Origin: an uncultured Ruminococcus sp. | GTDB taxonomy: Bacteria > Bacillota_A > Clostridia > Oscillospirales > Ruminococcaceae | DNA: 12,130 bases | Assembly: GCA_902782875.1 (NCBI GenBank) | Contig: CACZPE010000116.1 | Coordinates: 1-12,130, forward strand | Direction: 5' to 3' | Part shown: positions 6,345-12,130 of the stretch, piece by piece | Layout: each line of letters begins with the position of its first letter | Numbering within the stretch: the stretch's first letter is position 1 | Notes under the pieces: model-generated | Database searches by the model: none | What the model was told of the DNA's origin: nothing | What the model saw: the letters and a program-made list of their open reading frames with translations, nothing else | Made by a program: the position numbers and the translations under genes

Positions 6345-7379
6345 TTATCTTGTCAGGAATACCTCTCCCCTGTTTACACGGGCCCTCCAGTAGTCAAGAA
6401 GATCTCTCATGGTCTTCTCAAAAGGTATCTCGGGCTCCCAGCCTGTATGCTCCTTGAACTTGCGGCAGTCGGGTATCTGAAGATCCGCATCTATGGGGCG
6501 CAGTCTCTCGGGGTCTGTCTCAACCTTTATACTGTCCTTCATGGGGCTGAAGCTGATGAGGGTGTTGAGAGTATCGCCCACCTCACAGGTGTATGAGCCG
6601 CCGATATTGTAGTACTCTCCGGGTATGGGATTTACGGTCACGAGCATATGATATGCCCTGACTGCATCTCTTACATCAGCGTATGTGCGCAGAGAATTGA
6701 GATTGCCGACCATAACGGTGGGCTCTATGAGGCCTGCCTCGATCATGGCGATCTGCTTTGCAAAGGTGGACTCATGGAATACATCGCCTCTGCGGGGGCC
6801 TGTATGTGTGAACATACGTGTGGTCATTACCGTCATGTCATATGCCTCGGCATAGTATCTGCCGATAAGATCGGTGCCTATCTTGGATATTGCATAGGGG
6901 CTTGCGGGATGGAACGGGCACTCCTCGTTTATGCCTGTTTCGGGCTTCTTTTCGGGGGGTATCTTTCCGAACACCTCAGAGCTTGCGCATACGTGGATAA
7001 CGGGCTTGTAGCTCTTGTCCTCATCCATGATGAGCCTGAAGGCCTCAAGCAGACGGCATGTGCCCAGGATATTTGTATTGAGCGTATCTATAGGCGCTGT
7101 GAAGGATGTCATCGGATAGCTCTGCGCCGCAAGATGGAACACATAATCAGGTCTTATGGTCTTTACCGCGTTTATAAGGGACATCTCATCATTGAGATCT
7201 GCATATTCAAAGAACACTCTGTCCTTTTTGTTCACACGGTCGAGCAGATGAGAAACATTGTCAAGCGGGCTGCGCCAGCGGCACACTCCGTATATATCCC
7301 AGTCGGTATTCTCAAGCAGATAATCCGCAAGGTGAGAGCCGACCATTCCTGTAATGCCTGTAATAAGAGCCTTTGTCAT
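6345..7379 (-). CDS. GDP-mannose 4,6-dehydratase-like SDR (candidate GDP-heptose 4,6-dehydratase)
   Basis: A 344-residue extended short-chain dehydrogenase. The N terminus ALITGITGMVGSHLADYLL (4-22) matches the GMD start, with GxxGxxG at 8-14 and the CRWRSP segment (33-38) where NADP phosphate is bound in GMD. Catalytic residues are Ser133/Ser134 and Glu135 in ASSEVFG and the Tyr162-x3-Lys166 pair in SPYAISK. The Glu is the feature that separates 4,6-dehydratases from simple epimerases. The C terminus (RPIDADLQIPDCRK...TGWEPEIPFEKT) is also GMD/RMD-like. GMD relatives DmhA, DdahA and WcbK act on GDP-D-glycero-D-manno-heptose; since the adjacent genes make this nucleotide, the same substrate is likely here, giving GDP-4-keto-6-deoxy-heptose. 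GDP-mannose itself remains possible. The ribosome site GAGGGG lies 7-8 nt before the ATG, 15 nt after hddA. Confidence 0.85.
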   Translation of the reverse strand: MTKALITGITGMVGSHLADYLLENTDWDIYGVCRWRSPLDNVSHLLDRVNKKDRVFFEYADLNDEMSLINAVKTIRPDYVFHLAAQSYPMTSFTAPIDTLNTNILGTCRLLEAFRLIMDEDKSYKPVIHVCASSEVFGKIPPEKKPETGINEECPFHPASPYAISKIGTDLIGRYYAEAYDMTVMTTRMFTHTGPRRGDVFHESTFAKQIAMIEAGLIEPTVMVGNLNSLRTYADVRDAVRAYHMLVTVNPIPGEYYNIGGSYTCEVGDTLNTLISFSPMKDSIKVETDPERLRPIDADLQIPDCRKFKEHTGWEPEIPFEKTMRDLLDYWRARVNRGEVFLTR

Positions 7380-7394
7380 ATTATTTCCCCTCTC

Positions 7395-8396
7395 TTAATC
7401 GGTGATATCATATTGTTCGGGTGTGTAGTGTATTATCTGTGTTCCTGCATTCTCAAAGGAGAACGGAACATAAAGCAGCTTGTCAAGGGCGGCCTTTACA
7501 GTCCCCTGCTTTTCCTTGTCTACATAGAACAGCAGGAATCCGCCTCCGCCCGCACCGAGGAGCTTTCCGCCCAGAGCGCCTGCTTCCAGTGCCTTTGAGT
7601 ACATCTCGTCTATGGAACCCGTGCTGATCTTTGAGCCTGTCTGACGCTTGAGCCTCCAGGTATGGTCGAGCAGTCTGCCGAATTCGTCAAGATCGCCGTG
7701 CTTATCCTCAAGTATACCCTCGGCTATATCCACAAGCTCCTTCATCTCCAGGAGCTGACGGGTCTTGTCGGTTATCATCTTTTTGGTATCCGACTGTATC
7801 TCCGACGAGAAGCGTGAAAAGCCTGTAAAGAACATCATAAGATTTTCATTGAGCTGTTTCTTTCTGTCGGGATGTATAACTATAGGGCGAAGAACATATC
7901 CTTCGCTGTTGAAATCTATCCTGTTGAAGCCGCCGTAGGATGCAGCTATCTGGTCCTGCCAGCCGCCCGCCTCATTGCAGAGTACTCTTTCAAGATGTAT
8001 CGCATCCTCCGCAAGCTGTCTCTTTCCCACATATTTTCCCTTGAGAGCATAGAACGCATTGAGCATGCCCACAGCAAACGATGAGCTGCTTCCGAGACCT
8101 GTCCTTGCGGGCAGATCCGCATCGTAGTTTACTATCAGGTCGCGCATATCAAGCATCTGCATAGCATTGCGCACTGCAGGATGCTCTATCTCCTCCACGG
8201 AGCCGACTCTTTCGATCCTTGAGTAAGTCACCTGATTGCGGTGCTCAAAAAATCTCGGCAGATGTCTTACGTTTACGTATACATACTTGTCAAATGTAGT
8301 GGATATTACCGCACCGCCGTGTTCCCTGAAGAACTCGGGGATATCGGTGCCTCCCCCGAAGAAAGACATACGAAAAGGTGTTCTTGTAAATATCAT
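7395..8396 (-). CDS. hddA: D-glycero-alpha-D-manno-heptose-7-phosphate kinase (GHMP kinase)
   Basis: A 333-residue GHMP-superfamily kinase. It opens with the HddA-type signature TRTPFRMSFFGGGTDIP (4-20), has the phosphate-binding glycine/serine loop PARTGLGSSSS (96-106) and ends with the C-terminal GHMP motif KLLGAGGGGFLLFY (278-291). HddA phosphorylates C1 of D-glycero-D-manno-heptose 7-phosphate to give the alpha-1,7-bisphosphate, which commits the sugar to the GDP-heptose branch. The gene overlaps the gmhA stop by 4 nt (ATGA), with GGAGG 9 nt upstream inside gmhA, so translation is coupled. Fucose kinase or other GHMP sugar kinases are less likely, given the gmhA and hddC/gmhB neighbours. 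Confidence 0.92.
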   Translation of the reverse strand: MIFTRTPFRMSFFGGGTDIPEFFREHGGAVISTTFDKYVYVNVRHLPRFFEHRNQVTYSRIERVGSVEEIEHPAVRNAMQMLDMRDLIVNYDADLPARTGLGSSSSFAVGMLNAFYALKGKYVGKRQLAEDAIHLERVLCNEAGGWQDQIAASYGGFNRIDFNSEGYVLRPIVIHPDRKKQLNENLMMFFTGFSRFSSEIQSDTKKMITDKTRQLLEMKELVDIAEGILEDKHGDLDEFGRLLDHTWRLKRQTGSKISTGSIDEMYSKALEAGALGGKLLGAGGGGFLLFYVDKEKQGTVKAALDKLLYVPFSFENAGTQIIHYTPEQYDITD

Positions 8397-9058
8397 TGTA
8401 CATTTCCTCCGAAAAATCTGTCTTCAAGCATCAGACACCAGCAGTGATATACCGGCAGATGAAGCTCCTGTATCATATACGTCTCCTTCTGCGGTACCTT
8501 TACAGCCACATCCGCAGCCGCAGCAAGCTCTCCGCCGCCTGCGCCCGTAAGGCCGATGACCTTTATACCCATCGCTCTTGCAACAACAGTCGCAAGCATG
8601 ATGTTCTTGCTGTTTCCGCTTGTGCTTATACCGAGGAATACATCTCCGCCCCGTCCGAATCCGAACAGCTGCTGAGCGAATACTCCGAGCCCGTCAACAT
8701 CGTTTATATATGCTGTGGAAAGCGCCTCATGAGCCACCAGCGGTATCGCCGTCAGCCCTCTCTCCAGATTCTTTGCAAGCTCTGCTCCGCGCACAGGATC
8801 TATGGCTTTAAGCTTTTCCGCCATTTCGGGAGTAACGGGGCGGGGTATCTTGAAGCGTTTCATCAGCTCGCCCGCGATATGCTCGCTGTCTGCTGCAGAG
8901 CCGCCGTTTCCTGCGATCAGCAGCTTGCCGTTGTTTTCATAACATTCTTCCATCACAAGATATGCATCGATGATATCCTGTCTTACGGGTATGAGAGACG
9001 GATATCTTTCCATCAGCAGATCAATGTGCTTTTCAAGACGGGGTTCAAGAGTCTTCAT
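8393..9058 (-). CDS. gmhA: Sedoheptulose-7-phosphate isomerase (phosphoheptose isomerase)
   Basis: A 221-residue SIS-domain protein that converts sedoheptulose 7-phosphate to D-glycero-D-manno-heptose 7-phosphate, the first step of heptose activation. Visible motifs are AGNGGSAADSEHIAGEL (49-65), GISTSGNSKN (143-152) and QELHLPVYH (197-205). Predicted metal ligands H60, E64, Q197 and H205 keep the H-x3-E and Q-x7-H spacings of GmhA. Relative to the roughly 195-residue E. coli enzyme it has a longer segment at 66-105, as in GmhA2-type enzymes of GDP-heptose clusters. The frame stays open upstream for 55 more codons, but that stretch is Arg/Lys-rich, overlaps the preceding coding region and lacks conservation; the ATG at 9058 has AGGAAGAAGG just upstream and lies 29 nt after the preceding stop. 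Confidence 0.93.
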   Translation of the reverse strand: MKTLEPRLEKHIDLLMERYPSLIPVRQDIIDAYLVMEECYENNGKLLIAGNGGSAADSEHIAGELMKRFKIPRPVTPEMAEKLKAIDPVRGAELAKNLERGLTAIPLVAHEALSTAYINDVDGLGVFAQQLFGFGRGGDVFLGISTSGNSKNIMLATVVARAMGIKVIGLTGAGGGELAAAADVAVKVPQKETYMIQELHLPVYHCWCLMLEDRFFGGNVQ

Positions 9059-9087
9059 AATCCTTCTTCCTGCTTTCTTCATTTTTC

Positions 9088-10383
9088 TCAGAAACTGCCT
9101 GCAAATTCTTCGAGCGATCTTACTGTCATATCCTGACCGAAATCTCCGCTTCCGATAAGGGCCGTTCTGCAGGCGGCGGCCTGTCCTGCCCTTATATCGT
9201 TTTCTCCGTCGCCGATCATCCACGACTGTGACAGATCTATATTCAGATCCTCAGCAGCCTTCAGAAGCATGCCCGGCTTCGGCTTGCGGCATCCGCAGCT
9301 TATCTTGAGTTCCTTCACTTCTCCTTCAAAGCCCTTGTCAGGATGATGCGGACAGTAGTATATCGCATCAATATACGCACCCTCGCGTCCGAGGAGCGTT
9401 TCCATCTTGTTGTGTATCTCCCGCAGCTGTTCATACGTGACTTCGCCTCTGGCGATCACAGGCTGGTTCGTAACAACGACCGCAAGATATCCCGAATGAT
9501 TTATCCGCCTTATCGCTTCGGCCGCTCCCGGCAGAAGCTCAAGATCATCTATATTCCTGAGAAAGCCCACGTATTTGTTTATCGTGCCGTCACGGTCCAT
9601 AAACACAGCCTTCTGCGGTCTGTGCAGGTTCTTTGCAGCCGCACGCCCGCTCCTGACATCATCACATACCGCCCTGTACCTCTCGGGAGTTCCCATATCC
9701 TTTACATACTCGGGACTTGAATAGGAGAACATCTTTCCCGTGCCGCACAGTGGCTTGAGTATCTGCCTGTCAAGATCCGCCTTCACGGTCTTTCCGTCAC
9801 ATACCGTACCTATCCTGCTGCCGTCAATGCCCGACATATCGAGCACCTCGGGAGAGAGTACATGTATTCCCGCATTTACGGTATTCCTGTACCATTCGGG
9901 GCGGTCATCCTCCTTTGTGAGCCATCTGAGCACCGCATCATCGTCATCGGTAACAAGCACTCCGCTGTCATAGGGATGATCGTTCGGGTGTGTAAACAGC
10001 GTCACAAGTCCGCCCTTCTGCCTGTGATACTCCGTAAAGCGGCACAGATCCACATCAAAGAAGGAATCCGCATTGATCAGCAGAAAATCGGATGTCAGCC
10101 TGTCCCGCAGCTTAAAAAGCGCACCAGCGTTCCCGAGAGGGGTATCTTCAACGAAATACTCTATACTGACACCGTATGACGAACCGTCTCCGAAATATCC
10201 CATGATCATATCAGCCATATGGGATACAGTTATGATTATATCCGTAAAGCCCTGCTTTCTCAGACAGTCTATCTCGTGTTCGAGTATGGGCTTTCCTTCT
10301 ATTTTTATAAGCGGTTTGGGGATATCTGATGCCACCTGTGCTATCCTTGTGCCCCTGCCGCCTGCCATTATTACTGTTTTCAT
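9088..10383 (-). CDS. Bifunctional HddC-GmhB: heptose-1-phosphate guanylyltransferase / heptose-1,7-bisphosphate 7-phosphatase
   Basis: A 431-residue two-domain protein. Residues 1-240 form a sugar nucleotidyltransferase: MAGGRGTRI (6-14), KPLIKIEGKPILEHEI (23-38), metal-binding Asp in NADSFFD (104-110) and DMGTPERY (229-236), as in HddC. Residues 258-431 form a HAD-IIIA phosphatase of the GmhB type: FMDRDGT (261-267, nucleophile Asp263 and acid Asp265), VTNQP (304-308), zinc ligands in CPHH (344-347) and CGC (363-365), RKPKP (366-370) and GDGENDIRAG (391-400). It would remove the 7-phosphate from heptose 1,7-bisphosphate and then link the heptose 1-phosphate to GMP from GTP, the last two steps of GDP-heptose synthesis. 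A linker of about 15 residues (243-257) joins the domains. The ribosome site AAGGA overlaps the stop codon of the preceding gene. Confidence 0.92.
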   Translation of the reverse strand: MKTVIMAGGRGTRIAQVASDIPKPLIKIEGKPILEHEIDCLRKQGFTDIIITVSHMADMIMGYFGDGSSYGVSIEYFVEDTPLGNAGALFKLRDRLTSDFLLINADSFFDVDLCRFTEYHRQKGGLVTLFTHPNDHPYDSGVLVTDDDDAVLRWLTKEDDRPEWYRNTVNAGIHVLSPEVLDMSGIDGSRIGTVCDGKTVKADLDRQILKPLCGTGKMFSYSSPEYVKDMGTPERYRAVCDDVRSGRAAAKNLHRPQKAVFMDRDGTINKYVGFLRNIDDLELLPGAAEAIRRINHSGYLAVVVTNQPVIARGEVTYEQLREIHNKMETLLGREGAYIDAIYYCPHHPDKGFEGEVKELKISCGCRKPKPGMLLKAAEDLNIDLSQSWMIGDGENDIRAGQAAACRTALIGSGDFGQDMTVRSLEEFAGSF

Positions 10384-10391
10384 AGAGTTCC

Positions 10392-11276
10392 TTACTGCGG
10401 AGGATCAAATATATCTATCGTATCAAGGTGCAGTATGCTTTTCAGCAGGGAGTTGTCCATAAGCGTGCTCGATGCTCTCTTCACGACAAAATTATCCATC
10501 GTTTCGGAGAGGCTCACCGGCACTATCAGCTCCTGTGATACACCTGTCCTTTCCGCTATCATTCTTCCCACATCATATTTTGAAAGGTCCCTGTCACCGC
10601 ATATATTCACTACAGGCGGTATATCATCCTTTTCCATCAGCATAACGAGCAGCTTTGCCGCATTCTCAAAGCTCAGCGATGAACGGTAGGAATCCTTGTA
10701 CATCTCCATCGGCTTGCCCGATTTTATCGTCTCGGCTATTATATCATAGAAATGAGGCTTGCCCGCAAGGCTCGGAGATATCAGGAACGGAAATCTTGCC
10801 ACATTCCTGCCCGAATGTATCATAAGCGCTTCCGCCGCGCACTTGTTGTGCCCGTAATAATTCACGGGGGCAAGCGCATCATTTTCCCTGAAATGATATC
10901 CGTCCACGCTTTCGCCGTATACGCTGTCGGTCGAAGCATAGTATATCTTCTCCGCAAATGTGAATTTGTTCAGGAACTTTGACAGGCACGTGACATTTAT
11001 ATCCCATGCAAGCTCCCTGTTCTTCTCCACCTTGTCCGGATGATGATATGCGGCAAGATATACTACCTTGAGTCCTTTTATATTATACATCTTTTCAGCC
11101 AGACTGTCAACAGAATCATCCGACTGTATATCGCACGATACCCAGTGTACCCTGTCACTGTCCTTCATCATTGAAATATCTCTTGACGTTGCGGTGATAT
11201 CCTCATCCGTAAGCTCTGTAACAGCCTTTGTCACATAGCTGCCAAGATATCCGTTAGCTCCTATTATAAGATACAT
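10392..11276 (-). CDS. RmlD/WcaG-like SDR nucleotide-sugar reductase or epimerase
   Basis: A 294-residue extended SDR. The cofactor loop is GANGYLG (6-12); the catalytic set is Ser115-Thr116 in ASTDSVYG and Tyr141-x3-Lys145 in YYGHNK. There is no Glu at the position that marks dehydratases (Asp117 in its place), and the overall pattern (VVYLAAYHHPDKVEKN, DINV, CGDRDLSKYDVGR) is that of RmlD-like 4-keto reductases or WcaG-like epimerase/reductases. Its presence upstream of the GDP-heptose genes in the same operon suggests that it reduces the 4-keto group made by the GMD-like dehydratase, finishing the nucleotide sugar before ring contraction. The ATG has AAGGAG 5 nt upstream, overlapping the stop codon of the membrane protein gene (TAAGGAG). 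The specific substrate is an inference. Confidence 0.8.
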   Translation of the reverse strand: MYLIIGANGYLGSYVTKAVTELTDEDITATSRDISMMKDSDRVHWVSCDIQSDDSVDSLAEKMYNIKGLKVVYLAAYHHPDKVEKNRELAWDINVTCLSKFLNKFTFAEKIYYASTDSVYGESVDGYHFRENDALAPVNYYGHNKCAAEALMIHSGRNVARFPFLISPSLAGKPHFYDIIAETIKSGKPMEMYKDSYRSSLSFENAAKLLVMLMEKDDIPPVVNICGDRDLSKYDVGRMIAERTGVSQELIVPVSLSETMDNFVVKRASSTLMDNSLLKSILHLDTIDIFDPPQ

Positions 11277-11285
11277 ATTTACTCC

Positions 11286-12130
11286 TTACCATGCCTTGAA
11301 AAGCGGGAAATTCAACAGTGTCGTATGCAGCGACGGCATCACCGACTGCAGCAGTAGCGTCACATAGAGAAATACCCTGAGGTTATTATTGTCACAACCG
11401 TTATACCACTTCTTGTCAGCAGGCTGAAGTGCCGTTACGAAAACAAGCGCCGCTATAATGGTCATAAGATAGTTTGAGATCCATCTGCCCCAGTCACAGT
11501 CAGTAAATAACGGTGCCAGTGTAACAAGCAGTGACAGGCCTATGGCCGCATACGCAAGCTTTTTTATGATCGTTGTTTCTTTTTTTACAGAACTATACAA
11601 AGCATATACATACAGTATCGTCAGGGGCAGAGAGAGCAGGAATACTATCACCGCAACGATCTGCCTGTGTGTATCATTAAGTAAATATGTATTAACAGTA
11701 TATTCCACTCTGTCAGCAGAATGGCCGAGAAAAACATATTGTATCAGATCTTCAACCGGCTCGACCGTACCGGCAGATCTGGTCTCCACCACAGAACTCA
11801 TATATTCTACAGAGATATTTGCCGGCGGTTCATACATAAAATTGAACCAGAAGAACATCACAGCCGTTATCCCGAGAGATATCATCATAACAGCAGTATT
11901 TCTTACACCATGCCCGTCAGGTCTGATCATCGCCCTGTATACCATCATGATAAAAAGCAGAGGGAACAGTGTACATACAAACACATGATGTATAAGCATA
12001 GACAATATACACATCACAGGTATGATGAAAACCATCTTATTGTTTTTGTAAAGAGCCCATATGCATACCAGAGATAAAGCAGTCAGGAACCAGTCGAGCT
12101 TCTGTAAATTCGTATAGTTTGTAAGAGAGG
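11286..12130 (-). CDS. Polytopic membrane protein, C-terminal part (possible polysaccharide polymerase)
   Basis: The frame is open to the right edge of the window, so the gene starts outside it; the Met at 12035 is internal. The visible 281 residues hold about eight hydrophobic segments, with one larger loop of about 60 residues (ANISVEYM... to ...LLNDTHRQ) between them. Near the end of one segment lies a striking TDCDWGRW motif, followed by another helix, a polar NGCDNNN loop and a last helix. I do not recognise a family with confidence. Large polytopic proteins with one long loop in surface-sugar operons are often Wzy/EpsG-like polymerases or GT-C glycosyltransferases, and the position 9 nt before the SDR gene in the same operon agrees with such a role. 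No catalytic residue can be assigned. Confidence 0.7.
   Translation of the reverse strand, partial: SLTNYTNLQKLDWFLTALSLVCIWALYKNNKMVFIIPVMCILSMLIHHVFVCTLFPLLFIMMVYRAMIRPDGHGVRNTAVMMISLGITAVMFFWFNFMYEPPANISVEYMSSVVETRSAGTVEPVEDLIQYVFLGHSADRVEYTVNTYLLNDTHRQIVAVIVFLLSLPLTILYVYALYSSVKKETTIIKKLAYAAIGLSLLVTLAPLFTDCDWGRWISNYLMTIIAALVFVTALQPADKKWYNGCDNNNLRVFLYVTLLLQSVMPSLHTTLLNFPLFKAW

Noticed and set aside
6648..7598. Long plus-strand open frame (316 codons) opposite the GMD-like and hddA genes
   Set aside because: It is antisense to two well-supported genes, Cys/His-rich with no recognisable motif, and spans their boundary; it is a shadow of codon bias.
8396..9136. Plus-strand open frame of 246 codons opposite gmhA
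   Set aside because: It is a mirror of gmhA with no ribosome site or motifs.
9059..9223. 55-residue Arg/Lys-rich N-terminal extension of gmhA
   Set aside because: It lies inside the GmhB coding region in another frame, is unlike any GmhA N terminus, and the ATG at 9058 has a clear ribosome site.
1..12130. CRISPR arrays, tRNA or rRNA genes, insertion sequences, riboswitches
   Set aside because: No repeat-spacer pattern, cloverleaf, transposase motif or structured leader was seen; no gene-free stretch exceeds about 185 nt.

Overview
The window looks like chromosome from a Gram-positive anaerobe of the Clostridia, most likely a Ruminococcus-type gut or rumen bacterium. This rests on short intergenic gaps, AGGAGG-type ribosome binding sites, moderate GC with frequent ATA and AGA codons, sigma-A-like promoters, and type IV pilin genes of a style known from cellulolytic ruminococci. 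The genus is an inference; no rRNA or other marker gene is present.

Layout. Positions 1-2618 are on the plus strand: the 3' end of one pilin-like gene, a complete paralogous type IV prepilin gene, a hairpin, and a polytopic GT-C-type (PMT/ArnT-like) glycosyltransferase gene. A strong bidirectional terminator (2621-2660) separates this block from typA/bipA (2675-4495, minus strand), a ribosome-associated GTPase gene with its own recognisable promoter at 4561-4589. From 4679 to the right edge there is one compact minus-strand operon, read right to left: a polytopic membrane protein (cut by the edge), an SDR reductase, an HddC-GmhB fusion, GmhA, HddA, a GMD-like 4,6-dehydratase, a metallo-cupin and a UDP-galactopyranose-mutase-like flavoprotein. 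It ends in a hairpin at 4626-4643. Gaps inside the operon are 8-38 nt, with one 4-nt overlap.

How the genes work together. GmhA, HddA, the GmhB domain and the HddC domain supply all four steps from sedoheptulose 7-phosphate to GDP-D-glycero-alpha-D-manno-heptose, the route known from S-layer glycans of Aneurinibacillus and capsules of Campylobacter and Burkholderia. The remaining enzymes look like a tailoring line: 4,6-dehydration (GMD-like), epimerisation of the keto-sugar (cupin), 4-keto reduction (SDR) and pyranose-to-furanose ring contraction (UGM-like flavoenzyme). The combined prediction is a GDP-activated 6-deoxy-heptose, possibly a C3 epimer (altro) and possibly a furanose, made for a surface glycan. 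In a Gram-positive background this cannot be LPS core heptose. The assembly of these modules, especially the mutase with GDP-heptose enzymes, is the most interesting content of the window. The final sugar is an inference that needs biochemistry.
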